64,000 nt of DNA from Uranotaenia lowii. Taxonomy: Eukaryota > Arthropoda > Insecta > Diptera > Culicidae. Positions 35,906 through 46,695 of this stretch are shown here, one piece after another; the first letter of the stretch is position 1; the number at the start of each line of letters is the position of its first letter. Location of the stretch: NCBI RefSeq assembly GCF_029784155.1, contig NC_073692.1:321901906-321965905 (forward strand), in the 5' to 3' direction. The notes below the pieces were generated by a model. That model searched no databases. It saw nothing but the letters and a program-made list of their open reading frames with translations, and was not told the DNA's origin. Both the position numbers and the translations under genes were made by a program.

Positions 35906-36404
35906 AATTTTAGTGAACCCCGTCTTAATTTGTGGTTGGGTGTAGAAAAATTGCTGAAGATGCAAGCAATTGGCAATTTTTAATAAATAGCTCAAAGCTG
36001 TCGGTTAGAGTTTTGTTCCTCAATGATTGACGTTACCTCTTCTCGTGAAATTTTGCATAAGACCTTGTGCTCGGCCTAGCATCAATTTCAACTTGCAACG
36101 TGCATAAAAGATTGAATTGAATCGATAGTCACCTTTTTAAAAGACGGGTTCCAGAACCCATAATTTATTATATCACCATGATCGATAACTAAATCTTTTC
36201 AGAAGAGTAGCAAGTACGGTCATCAGTTCGACTTTTTCATGTTAGCCTGATTTATCCTGATTTATAATCACAAGACTTCCTGAATTTGAGAAAAATATGT
36301 TGGCAACCCTGCATGCGAAATATACATAGAGTGTATCGATAGAATATCCAGCAGTCCAATGATAGAGGTCGGTATGAACGCATGCTGGAACCTATTTCGT
36401 CACG

Positions 36405-36600
36405 TTTACCGTGGTTTAATTGACTAACGCGCCTTTGTACTGAAGCAGAAATTGGGGGTTCAAGTCCCGTCGGTGAGCCGTTGTATCTTTTTCGAAAAAT
36501 TCATGATATTTGATATCTCATGTTTCTCACACTTTCCATCACATTTTTAAACGTGATAATTTGAGGTACGAAGATGTACCGGACGAACTCAAAACATCAG
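36405..36600 (+). mobile_element. tRNA-derived relic, family C
   Basis: The A-box-like GGTTTAATTGACTAACG and the B box GGGTTCAAGTCCC are spaced as in a tRNA, but the acceptor stem does not pair. About 100 bp of AT-rich body follows. The end is not defined. Confidence 0.5.
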
Positions 36601-38204
36601 ATTTGAGCAAAAAATAAATTATCTGGTTGTCGGCCAAAAATCATTTTGGTGGAGCTCCAAACAGAGGCCATTTACTTCCAGCTTGATAAGAAATTCGATA
36701 TCCTATTTATGTTCTAGAGCTGAATTTCCTCCCACTAAGTGCAACTGAAAGTTTAACTCAGTTGTGAAATACAAGTTACCAAATTACATCCAATCCAAAC
36801 AATTAGGAAACATTTTACTCTGTTTTCGTAACAAATTTGCCATCTTTTCAAACTTGCTCCACAATTGCTGCACCACAAAGTTGAAAAGTTTGAGAAAGAC
36901 CAGCCAGGCTTTATAGGAAGTCTTATTTACCCCCATCGGGTAACTTCCTACGAGATTGTCGAGACGAAAAAAAATCAAAATCCTAGTAGAAACATCTTGC
37001 CTGCCTGGCCCACCCACCAGCGGCCAACTTTTCCATTACTGGGGGCCGAAAATCCGGCTGTGGGAAGTAAGTTGCATAAAACATAGTTAAAAGTTCTTCC
37101 TTACTTTTTCGGCTTGCAGAAACAAACAGCCTCGGACTTGTTACGGTTCGTTGTTTTTGAGCTGAACCAAAAGAAGAAAAAAAAAATCGAAAAATAAAGA
37201 TGTATACCGGGGTGTGCATTTATTACGAATCCAGTGAAAGAGTAGGACCGACATCATCAGACGGTTATGTTTTGTAGGAAACTGCATGACGGGAAGCTTT
37301 TACCGTAAGAAGATTGGCTAAATACATCTACCCCCTACATAGTAGATGCAAACTGATGGGAGATCTCGGTTACTTCGGGGGCCCTTCAAAGTGGGTGGAT
37401 GTTTCTGGTTGCTTACATTTTGGCAATAGTGTCTGAGTGTTTCACCTGCTCTGCACACATGCGTTTTAAAAGAATACATTTGCTAGGAAATTAATTTTAA
37501 AAAATATTTAAGCTAAAACCAACTTTCAACTAAAATCACAGTAATTTTTAAATTAAGGTTCTCACCATATGTTCATGTTTACTTTTTTTTTACTCACTTG
37601 TTTTACATTTATTGCACCAATCCCACCGTTCGGTGTTGTCATGTTTGCCAAAAAGTTACAAACTGAACTACACAACTTGGCTGGCTACAAGCCTTGTTTC
37701 TTTGGGGGCGCAGAGGTGCATTTTCGAGTCGAAAAGAAGGAAGCGTGGGAAGGTCTGGGGCCTGATTTTTTTGCCCAAGAAAAGTGTTTTTGTTTCAGAT
37801 ATTGCGCCAAGAGAGCGTCGTTTTTTTTCTGTCGCTTTCCCTTGACTTCATTTATGCCTTCCGAGGGACAATTTAAAAGTGTGCATAATTTTTGCGGGGT
37901 TGGATTAAATTTGGCTGATAAAGCAAAGTAAATATGCATGAAATTGTATGGCAATTAATTTCAGTTATTTGCATAAACATTGTTCTTTTCAAAATGTGCT
38001 AAACCATTTTGGTTTCGAAAGTGCAATAATCTACATATACAAAATTGTGTATCCTGAACAGCACTGAATAAAAGTTTGATAAATTACATGTCCTATATTT
38101 GATGGAATTGATGCAGAAAAAAATAGTCATTTTAGCAACTCCGGTCTTAAATGGTAAGGAGTTTGGTTTTGAAGGCCTGTTCGATAAGAAACTTAAAAAC
38201 AGTA
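36601..38204. other. Mixed-composition spacer
   Basis: Unique-looking DNA, richer in GC at 36.9-37.9 kb, with overlapping short frames (longest 120 codons at 37569-37931 plus, no recognisable domain). No splice-supported exon or element end could be named. Confidence 0.5.
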
Positions 38205-39117
38205 TGGGAGAGTGGGGAATCGTGGGCCACTTTTTTTCGTTGTTCCATAACTTCTTTATTATAAAAGATAAAATGAAAATAAAAAATGACATGGTTTTCT
38301 ACATTTTCAAGGTACCATAATTTTTTTTTTTTTTAATTTTTAATAAGTTATTTTTACCAAATTCTGACTGTTTTAAAAAAAGCAATATTTTTTGGATTTT
38401 GAAAAATGGTGGGGAATCGTGGGCCACCAAATCCAAATTGACCAAATAACACGCAAAGCTTATGAGTTGACCCAAAACTGTGATTTCATAATTCTTTTCG
38501 TTATTTAAAAGCAATTTCAGATGATGAAATAAAAAATAGAGCTGTGTATGATCGAATAGATCCCAAAACCTGACTCGCGAACGTTTTGACAAATTTCTTA
38601 TATAGGATGGACAAAATATTTTTCATAACTCTTCATTTGGCATAAGAAAACTTTACAGATAGGAAAAACGTATTTTTAGTTCTGAATGTGTATAAAAACA
38701 TAAAAATATTGGTGGTTCAAGATGTGTGGCCCACGATTCCCCACAAGCTATGATTTGCAAATTGGTTGCGTTTGTGTGACTTATTGATGTATCATCAAAA
38801 ATTCCTTTTCCAAATTAAAGTTCATAACAAAACTGAGATCATAAGCGTATGAGCATATTTTTGTTATGAACTTTAGGTTCTCCATAGATGCAATTAGCGG
38901 GTATTTTTTTAATTATGTAAGTAAATTTTTCTAACATTTTTTAGCTTGATAAATAAAAGAAACTTATGATGCGTATTTAAGTCAACAACATATAGAAATA
39001 TATGCTCATGCAAAGCGACGACGATGACAGTTGGTTTGAGATTTTTATCTCAACACACATCTGAGATATTAAAAGTGGTCCACGTTTCCCCATGGCCCAC
39101 GATACCCCACTCTCCCC
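38205..39117. mobile_element. TA-flanked element with repeated GTGGGGAATCGTGGGCC motif
   Basis: The ends (TGGGAGAGTGGGGAATCG on the left; its inverse ending CCCCACTCTCCCC on the right) are inverted repeats next to TA dinucleotides (38203-38204; 39118-39119). The motif GTGGGGAATCGTGGGCC recurs internally at about 38408 (same direction) and 38726 (inverse). No transposase is encoded. The TA flanks suggest a Tc1/mariner-type non-autonomous element, but the termini are not those of a family I know. Confidence 0.75.
38817..38874. repeat. Perfect 16-bp hairpin inside the TA-flanked element
   Basis: AAAGTTCATAACAAAA (38817-38832) and TTTTGTTATGAACTTT (38859-38874) pair without a mismatch across a 26-base loop. 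It is off-centre in the element and has the size of a small-RNA precursor. Confidence 0.75.
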
Positions 39118-39400
39118 TATATGTATTTTATTCTGAATGTTAATCCTAAGTCTGAACTCGGAATCTTTTTTTTTTAATTAAAAAAAATATCTTTAGAATT
39201 CATATTAAAATTTCACCTACCTTCATCTAAATCTAAATATGAATCTGAATCCCGGAAATGAAATCTGAATTCGAATCTGAATCCTAAATCTAAATCTGTA
39301 CTCTAAATCTCAATTCTTAATCTAAATCCTTTTCTATGAACCCTAATGTTAATTCTGAATGTCATGTCAATACAGAAATCTAAATTCGAAAGCTTGATTT
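39118..39400. repeat. Degenerate 6-7 bp array (AAATCTG-like)
   Basis: Irregular units such as GAATCT, AAATCT and AATCCT repeat over ~250 bp just right of the TA-flanked element. A similar but shorter patch lies at 58450-58520. The style resembles the 7-bp satellites at 3.3 and 5.6 kb, but the period is not steady. Confidence 0.55.
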
Positions 39401-39872
39401 TTGAAAAGGATTTATTAGTTTCGAATCCTCATTCTAAATAATAATTCAGCTGTAGAATTCATTTCATAAAAAAGATCAATGATGTATTCCATAATTCCTA
39501 CCTATGACCTACAGGAAAAAAACCAATTTTTTGAAACTAAATTCATCAAAATCGTAAAACCCAGAATAGGAGAACACGTGGTTAGACCATTTTGATTGGA
39601 ACATACAAATCCACGGACATCATCGTAACTCGTCGAGCTGAGTCGATTGGTATACATAAAGTGGGATCTTGGACCCTTAATTAATGATAGCCCCAACTGA
39701 CCGTTTGCTATGCCTTTCTGTAAGAAAACCAAAAAGATGTGAGATTGTTTTCCAATCATTGTTTTAAATCTTATATTAAGAACTGGTTTTTATTTGCCAC
39801 TTTCCCCGGTAATGTGAGGGGGGTCCACAAATTGCCATAGAAACATTTTTCGAAATCAAATAAAGTCACATG

Positions 39873-40791
39873 CAGGGCTGGTAGCGGTTTGACAATGAAA
39901 TAGTAGTGACTTAAGTGACCAAAATTGGAAAAAAGTGGCCAAATAGTGACTTTGAGGACCGAAAAAAGTCACCAAATTGTGACTATGTAGAACGAAAAAA
40001 GTAACTTTGAATTACAAAAAATGTGACCAAATAGATTTTGAAGCAATTAAAATAGTCAGCCAAAGATAACTCTGTAGTTATCAAGTTTAATAAAGATGAT
40101 TTTTGATCTGCAAAGTCTTAAATGTTCATTGAATTACAAATTTTTTCCTTTTTGTATCATGAAAAACGAATTTAAGTCCACCGTCTTCGGTAATTCTTCG
40201 TCTTTTTGGCGAAGAAGCCAGTTATCAAACGCGCCTTTTTCTTCTCTACGGTATCTTGAACTTGGTCAGCAGCTCGTTTTTGTGAAGACTGCTGTTTCCT
40301 AACAGTCGAAACTCCCTCTAGCAGCGCTTGAGCTAGCTCGACTTCTGCCATATTACGGGTTTCGAAGGCCTTTTTTAGTCGTGTGTTTGCTTCCAAAAAC
40401 AATCTAAACAATATAAAAATATCAAAGTTATTCTTGTACAACATGGCATCTCACAGAGATCACCCACCATGCACGAGACGGACAACACGGCTTATCTGGC
40501 AGGCTGTTGTGCCGTGTCTGAGAGAGGTCCTCTAGCGTGCTCCTAGAGAATGTCTCAATGTTCCCATACATGAGTACGCGCCCCACACAATTCTATTTGG
40601 GTACAATTTGCAATTCAAATTACTCTTTCATTGGTTCATTTTCGGTGCAAAAAAGTGACTTTTGGTGATAAAAGTGACCATTTTTCGGAAAATAGTGACT
40701 TTAGTGACCAAATGATGAAAAAAGTAACTTTTTAGTGACTGACCCAAAAAAAGTGACCAAGTCACTAAAAAGTGACACGCTACGAGGCCTA
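39873..40791. mobile_element. Non-autonomous hAT-like element
   Basis: The ends CAGGGCTGGTAGCG and (inverse) TAGGCCTCGTAGCG match at 11 of 14 positions and fit the CAGGGCTNGTAGCG style of hAT termini. The hexamer CACATG abuts both ends directly; a full 8-bp hAT duplication is not perfect. The subterminal regions carry many copies of AGTGACTTT/AAGTGACC in both orientations, as hAT ends often do. No hAT transposase core is present. Confidence 0.75.
40172..40444 (-). CDS. Unidentified 90-codon frame inside the hAT-like element
   Basis: The frame encodes a charged, helix-prone peptide (residues ~18-45 rich in Leu, Glu and Ala) followed by KKKARLITGFFAKK. I recognise no domain. The element's host origin is unclear: it may be captured host sequence or the remains of a hAT protein. 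The RLITGFF segment resembles a PCNA-binding box lacking its Gln, but that alone is weak. Confidence 0.25.
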   Translation of the reverse strand: MLYKNNFDIFILFRLFLEANTRLKKAFETRNMAEVELAQALLEGVSTVRKQQSSQKRAADQVQDTVEKKKARLITGFFAKKTKNYRRRWT

Positions 40792-40799
40792 CACATGTC

Positions 40800-41674
40800 A
40801 CATTCACAAACATATTGCTCCATTTGCTTGATAAGTTTTCGAGCTATAAATATCTTCAATTTTTCCAAGGAGAAACTCTAAAAGAATGAGGGGTCTTCAA
40901 TTTTAAGAAAAAACTCTCATGGTTTCTGCTGATTAAAGTTTTTTAAAACTTTGAGATAAAACTTGTGTAGGAGACCCTCCCCCCCCATCCTGTTTTTTTA
41001 CTGAATGGAATCCCCCGTTAAAAAAATAGAAAATTGTCGAACTCGAATACTTTTTCTTTTAAATTTAGTTTCATTTGCTGGAAGTTTTCTAGTTAAGCAA
41101 AAAAAAATTCACGGAACTCCTCACCTCTCTTTTATCCTTCACTGGAAAAAGAAAAAGCTTTATTTATAACCATAGAGTCGTTCCTCGGTCCTTTATATTC
41201 TCCTTTGTAAAATTTGGTTCAGTCTATTTGATGAGCTCTTGAATTATGAAAAACAAATGTCTCTCTTCCTTCCTATCTCACGAGGGAAACCCAATCATCA
41301 TAGAAATATTTCTTTTATCCAAATTATCTCCCTTATTTGTTAACATCTGCCCGATTAGCACTCGCGTTATGAAAAAATATTGTATGGAAGCTCCCCTTTC
41401 CCTTTTCTATCGCTCCAGTGAAAAGGGAAAGCAGCCTTAAACAATTATAAAAAAATCTACGCAAATACCCTCTGCTATTGAATTTGATTAATATGTTCTC
41501 GAGTGATCCAAAAACATTGTATGAAAGCCTTCCTCCTTTTTCCGCTCTTCCATAAATATAACATTTCTCGTACTCAAACATACTCCCATGACAAATTTGG
41601 ATTCGTTTGTTCGATTAGTTCTCGAATAATGCATGAAACTGTATGCAAGATCACCTCTTCCTCCTCATCACCCC
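40800..41674. repeat. Degenerate ~120-150-bp tandem repeat, left part
   Basis: Units built from a TTTGCTTGATAAGTTTTCGAG-like phrase, a GTATGGAAGCTCCCC phrase and a C/T-rich or A/G-rich block (CACTGGAAAAAG, GTCTCAAAC) recur at roughly 120-150 bp. The array continues after the foldback (43344-43700). Two elements, the foldback and the ITmD37E copy, have inserted into it. Confidence 0.65.
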
Positions 41675-41677
41675 AGT

Positions 41678-43340
41678 GCACACTGGTACAGAACATCAAT
41701 CTAGCGGAACTAAATTAATTGCGCCCAGGGATAAAAAGATAGACTTTTGATGTCTTCGACAACATTGCATAGTTTTACAAGGCGCATACTTTGAAATAAA
41801 ATATAGAGTCGAGGGGTCCACCAATAGCAAGATAAAAAAGCTAACTTTTTTGTTTAGCATTTTAGAGCTTTGGTTTCTTCTACAAAGTTGTTTATCTTAA
41901 CAAAATACATAACTTTGCTGAACAAGCCAAAGTTCTACAATTTCATTCTAAGGAGTTACAATGAAATAAAAAAAAGACCTTGAAAAATCAGTTTTTTCTA
42001 TCTGAAACGTTGTAGGTAAGACAAAACAATTTTCAGTCTTCGAAACAAAGTTGAAAAAAGTTAAGATCTACAATTGTTTAGTACATTATAATGTGTTTTG
42101 AAATTGCTGAAGCGCTGTAGAAAGCATTTAGTGTAATATATTAACGATTTTCGAAGCAAAGTTTATCGAATTGCGCAAATTTTCGCATCATCAGCCAATG
42201 TGGATTTTATTTTTGGTGTTAAGAGGAATCATTACCATATAAAACTAGCGTGGAACTCGAAGCAATTTTAAGATTGAAAATCTAGTATTTTGTTCACAAA
42301 TATCACTTTTTTTAGACACTTTATTAGTTTCTTAGTTTCTTTGATGCAATTAACTTGCAGAATTCGAGAATTAGAAATAATTAGATGATCCTTAGATCCA
42401 TAGATCCTTTAATCTAATTGAGTTTGTAATCCAACGAAAACTTGTTATCTCAAAAGTGTTTTTTTTTTCGTTAAATAGAGCAAAAATTGGCCTGCCATTG
42501 AAGGCTGAAAGCTACTTTACTTTTGGAGTTTAATCACTTTCACGTGTAGTTACAGATATCATTTATAGAATGATGTACAGATTATATTGATAAATTTGAA
42601 ACGGAAAACCGGGTAAACCATCTAATTATTTCTAATTCTCAAATTCTGCAAGTTAATTGCATCAAAGAAACTAACAAACTAATAAAGTGTCTAAAAAAAT
42701 GTGATATTTGTGAACAAAATGCTAGATTTTCAATCTTAAAATTGCTTCGAGTTCCACCGAGTTCCACGCTAGTTTTATATGGTAATGATTCCTCTTAACA
42801 CCAAAAATAAAATCCACATTGGCTGATGATGCGAAAATTTGCGCAATTCGATAAACTTTGCTTTGAAAATCGTTTATATATTACACTAAATGCTTTCTAC
42901 AGCGCTTCAGCAATTTCAAAACACATTATAATATACTAAACAATTGTAGATCTTAACTTTTTTCAACTTTGTTTCGAAGACTGAAAATTGTTTTGTCTTA
43001 CCTACAACGTTTCAGATTCGAAAAACTGATTTTTCAAGGTCTTTTTTTTAATTTCATTGTAACTCCTTAGAATGAAATTGTAGAACTTTGGCTTGTTCAG
43101 CAAAGTTATGTATTTTGTTAAGATAAACAACTTTGTAGAAGAAACCAAAGCTTTAAAATGCTAAACAAAAAAGTTAGCTTTTTTATCTTGCTATTGGTGG
43201 ACCCCTCGACTCTATATTTTATTTTAAAGTATGCGCCTTGTAAAACTATGCAATGTTGTCGAAGACATCAAAAGTCTATCTTTTTATCCCTGGGCGCAAT
43301 TAATTTAGTTCCGCTAGATTGATGTTCTGTACCAGTGTGC
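41678..43340. mobile_element. Giant foldback element, ~710-bp inverted arms
   Basis: The left arm (41678-42387) and right arm (42619-43340) are inverse copies, apparently more than 95 percent identical, around a 231-bp loop. The right arm is about 12 bp longer, explained by a local duplication of CGAGTTCCAC. The termini are a perfect GCACACTGG pair flanked by AGT (41675-41677 and 43341-43343). Removing the element restores the surrounding repeat unit (CCCCAGTGGAAG), which supports a 3-bp target duplication. No transposase is present. The superfamily is uncertain; 3-bp duplications occur in PIF/Harbinger elements. Confidence 0.9.
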
Positions 43341-43343
43341 AGT

Positions 43344-43700
43344 GGAAGAAGGGATGGGTCTCAAACATCGTATAAACCCCCTCCCCCCTTTGTTTCTTTC
43401 CATTTAAAGAGGGAGGAATCCGAAATAATGAAAACAAAAATCTTGTTTCCAAATAACCACCCATGTCAAATTTGATTCCAATTCCTCGATAAGTTCTCGT
43501 ATTGTGCAAAAAAGTTGTATGGGAGCCCCCTCTGCTTTTTCTATCTTCACACTGGAAGAAGGAGGAGTCTCAAACCATCCTTTAAATTTGCATGTCAAAT
43601 TTAGTCCTGTTTGCTTGATTGTTTTTCGAGATATTTTCAACCTGTTTTCTTTGTTTGTAAGACTCCCTCTCCCTTCTAAAAAAGGAGAGGGGTCTCAAAC
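43344..43700. repeat. Degenerate ~120-150-bp tandem repeat, right part
   Basis: Continuation of the array at 40800-41674, with two or three units of the same phrases (TGTCAAATTTGATTCC, GTATGGGAGCCCCC, GGAGGGGTCTCAAAC). It ends at the TA into which the mariner-type element inserted. Confidence 0.65.
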
Positions 43701-43702
43701 TA

Positions 43703-44999
43703 AAGCATGGATCACGACGAATCTGGACGCACTATTTATTTTACCATAGTGGTCCTAAATGTCTGATCTTGAATGTTTTGACAGCACTTTGTAGAGGAAT
43801 GTTTCCTCTATCACTGTTAAAAATTTCATTACGATTCGTTTTGTTTCAAAAAAGTTACACGTGATGGAAGCCGCGAGACGAAAAGAAATTTTGGACACCC
43901 ATGTCAAAAACCCGACGTGGTCTGGTTCAAAAATCGCGAAATCGTTAAAAATCGTCAAATCAACCGCATGCAGCGTTCTTAAACGTTTCCGTGAGATGCA
44001 TACTTTCGATCGGCAGGTTCATATCAAGCGTCATAGTGGAATTAAGGATCGGAAACTGCATTTGAAGGTTATGAGAACGATCAAGGCAAACACAGGGTAG
44101 TCGGACTACGACATCGCCAAGAAATTCAACGCCGACCGGTGCACCGTCAGAAAGATTTGTCTGCGCGAAGGAATACGATCTTATCGGGCCAGTAAGCAAC
44201 CAAACCGGACAATGAAGCAGAATTTAGCAGCCAAAGGACGTGCCCGGAAGTTATATAACAAGATTCCAACGAAGTACGACGGATGCATCCTCATGGATGA
44301 CGAAACGTACGTGAAGATTGATGTTGGGCAGCCTCCTGGCCAAAAATTTTATAAAGCCACTGCAGTGGTGCACTGAACTGGTCGAAGTGATGCCCCCGCA
44401 AGTTCGAATTCGTTGTTGCCGATAAGTTTGCAAGAAAGTGTTTGATCTGGCAAGGTATTTGCAGCTGCGGACAAAAAATCTCGGTTTTTGTGAAAAACAA
44501 GACATGTACAAGGAGGATTGCCTGAAAAACGTTTTTTTCCGTACATTAGATCTCACAAAGGACCAGTAAAGTTTTCGCCAGATTTGGCAAGCTGCCACTA
44601 CAGCAAAGAGATACTAAAGTGGTATCGGGCCAACGGGTAGATTTTGTCGAAAAGACATCAACCCACCCAACTGCCCTCAATTCCACCCTGTCGAAAAATT
44701 TTGGGCAATTGTCAAGCAGAAGATGAAGAAGAATGGTTGGACGACTTGGAATGCAACAGAGATGAGAGATGGTGGAACAAAATGGCTGCTGAGGTCAGCG
44801 AATAGGGTGTCCAAACTATGAGTGGTACTCGACGAAAAGCTCGAAAATTCATCAAAACAACATCGGAATTTTTTTTTCTTATTTTTCCTTTAAAGTGCAA
44901 TAAAAACCCTACATTTTAAGTACAATACATTTTTTTTCGTTGTGATAGCTTCGAGATGGACCCTTTTTAAGGCGTCCAAATTCATCGTGATCCATGCTC
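43703..44999 (+). mobile_element. Complete but inactive ITmD37E (Tc1/mariner) transposon
   Basis: Length 1.30 kb, typical for the superfamily. The terminal repeats AAGCATGGATCACGACGAAT and (inverse) GAGCATGGATCACGATGAAT are flanked by TA at 43701-43702 and 45000-45001. The interior is a broken transposase gene on the plus strand. D37E elements were first described in mosquitoes, which is the best taxonomic hint in the window. Confidence 0.92.
43864..44865 (+). pseudogene. ITmD37E transposase pseudogene
   Basis: From ATG 43864 the frame starts MEAARRKEI and gives an N-terminal helix-turn-helix region (SGSKIAKSLKIVKSTACSVL). An in-frame TAG at 44098 is followed by more of the same frame, including a second DNA-binding segment and the first catalytic Asp in LMDDETYVKID. 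A frameshift follows near 44380. Other frames then give KFARKCLIWQ, PDLASCHY (second Asp) and NPPNCPQFHPVEKFWA (catalytic Glu). The spacing between second Asp and Glu is 37 residues, the family signature. At least two stops and three frameshifts make it inactive. The usual WPDLASCH Trp is Ser here. Confidence 0.9.
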
Positions 45000-45223
45000 T
45001 ATATCTTTCAATTGATTTGTGCCTTCGACCCCAATACCAAATTCCACCAAATTGACCTCTTCCAAAATAGCTCTCCTTTGGTTTGGTTCGAAACTATCAA
45101 AACTGAATTCGATCAGAAAAACATGCATTCAAACTAGTAAATAAATGATTTTCTTACAAGATTAAGCAGTTATTATTGTCGGAAATTTGAAAGTTCCCAC
45201 AAAAAACTTAGTTTTCAAAAAAA

Positions 45224-45423
45224 TTTGTATTCACTGCCGTGTTGAAAAACTGCTATCAGCCTTTTGTTAGTTCCGTTAGTGACAACCAGTTGGCGTTGCA
45301 TGTGAAATAGCCTTGCTGCAAATCGCCAAATACTTATTTCACATTCAACGTTAACTGGATTTCACTTATGGAACTACCAAAAGGGTGATTATAGCTGTTT
45401 TTAAGATGGCAATGAATACAAAT
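45224..45423. mobile_element. Small palindromic MITE, ~200 bp
   Basis: The ends ATTTGTATTCACTGCC and (inverse) ATTTGTATTCATTGCC continue as inverted arms of about 85 bp (with CCTTTTGTTAGTTCC and GGAACTACCAAAAGG inside) around a ~30-bp centre. Arms match at roughly 75-80 percent, so the copy is old. No clear target duplication was found. Confidence 0.75.
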
Positions 45424-46109
45424 GGTTTTTAAAATTGAGAATCTAAAGAAAACTTAAGATTTTTGGAAACTAAAAATGACTTAATATGCTTAGAAGTTTT
45501 TTGATATAATAGTTTTAATGGGTTTGGCATGAGAAAAAAAATGTTTCCATGTTGTTTCTAACAAAATTCAGTTGAAAATTGAATCCTCCCGAAACTGAAA
45601 TTTATTTTAAAGCAACGGTGCGTAGGTCAACAGTTATTTCCCTTTACTGGCTTTTTATATTCTTTTCAATTCATTTCACCTGACAACGATAGCTGAAACC
45701 TAAAACTTGGGATTTTGATTCTTAATTCCTTGAATTATCCGGTTATGAATTTGGTTTTATCCAAACTACTGAAATAATTTTCTAAATGCATTTGTGGATT
45801 TGGATTAATAATCTAATTTCTTTAATATTTATACATAGATAATATGCCATGGACTTTGTTGTGTCAGACCATTTGTTCTGACTTTCGGATGGGAAAAGGA
45901 AAACTTGTTTTCCAGTCGACAGTTAAAAAGAAAGAGAACTTTCTTTTTATTTTTCCTCATGATTACAGTTTTTGGCGCTTAAATTATTCAAATTATTCAT
46001 TACAGAACAACAAAACTTGGCAACATTTAACACTTGAATTATAGCAAACGGTACAGGGGGTTTCAATAAGATAACTAAATTATTTGAAATCAGGGTGACC
46101 AATGTGACC
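45424..46109. other. AT-rich spacer
   Basis: No repeat or coding sequence recognised; frames are 66 codons or less. Confidence 0.6.
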
Positions 46110-46695
46110 GAGATCGATCAGACTTATTTGAATACATTTTGATCTTGTTGAAATTTTAAATCCCTTATTGGAATTTCATCTTCAATGTTTATTGCTCTTT
46201 TATTTTTCAATTCTGGTTTTTTGTACAATAAACATGTATAAACAACCAGACTTCAAAGAATGGGATAACAGCAAGGATCATCTAATTATCCTTGGATCTG
46301 CTCAGTTCACGCACTTTTCCGTTGATTCCTCGCATTAAGTTTTGCACAACGGTTGCATCGATGGTTTTGCTTACATTTATCCAGTCCTTCTTGAACTGAT
46401 TGATGTCAACAGCTCCATGTTCCTCCTTCAGCAGTTTCCCTTTCATCAGGGCCCAATACCTTTCGATAGGCCGGATCTCTGGGCAATTTGGAGGATTCAT
46501 CGCTTTTGCCACGAAATTGACTTCCATCTCTCGATACCACTCCAAGACTGAACGCACGTTGTGGCATGATGCAAGATATGGCCAAAATAGTGTCTGACCT
46601 TTATCCATCTGAATGAGATCGATCAGACTTATTTGAATACATTTTGATCTTGTTGAAATTTTAAATCCCTTATTGGAATTTCATCTTCAATGTTT
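46110..46695. repeat. 81-bp direct repeat framing a transposase fragment
   Basis: The 81-bp sequence starting GAGATCGATCAGAC occurs at 46110-46190 and again at 46615-46695, apparently without a difference, 505 bp apart. Between the copies lies a 424-bp segment with the 3' part of an ITmD37E transposase gene on the minus strand. The repeat is far too long for a transposon target duplication, so a duplication during repair or an assembly artefact is more likely. Confidence 0.9.
46282..46608 (-). pseudogene. ITmD37E transposase fragment with a lost catalytic Asp
   Basis: The 108-codon frame is the C-terminal third of a D37E transposase: WPYLASCH, LEWYREMEV, NPPNCPEIRPIERYWALMK. The 37-residue spacing to the Glu in RPIERYW is kept, but the Asp expected after WP is Tyr, so the enzyme could not work. 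The N-terminal two thirds and terminal repeats are missing. It belongs to a different subfamily from the copy at 43.7 kb (only short blocks agree). Confidence 0.88.

Noticed and set aside
37569..37931. 120-codon plus-strand frame starting MFMFTFFLL
   Set aside because: The hydrophobic start looks like a signal peptide but the remainder has no domain or conserved cysteine pattern, and overlapping frames of similar length exist.
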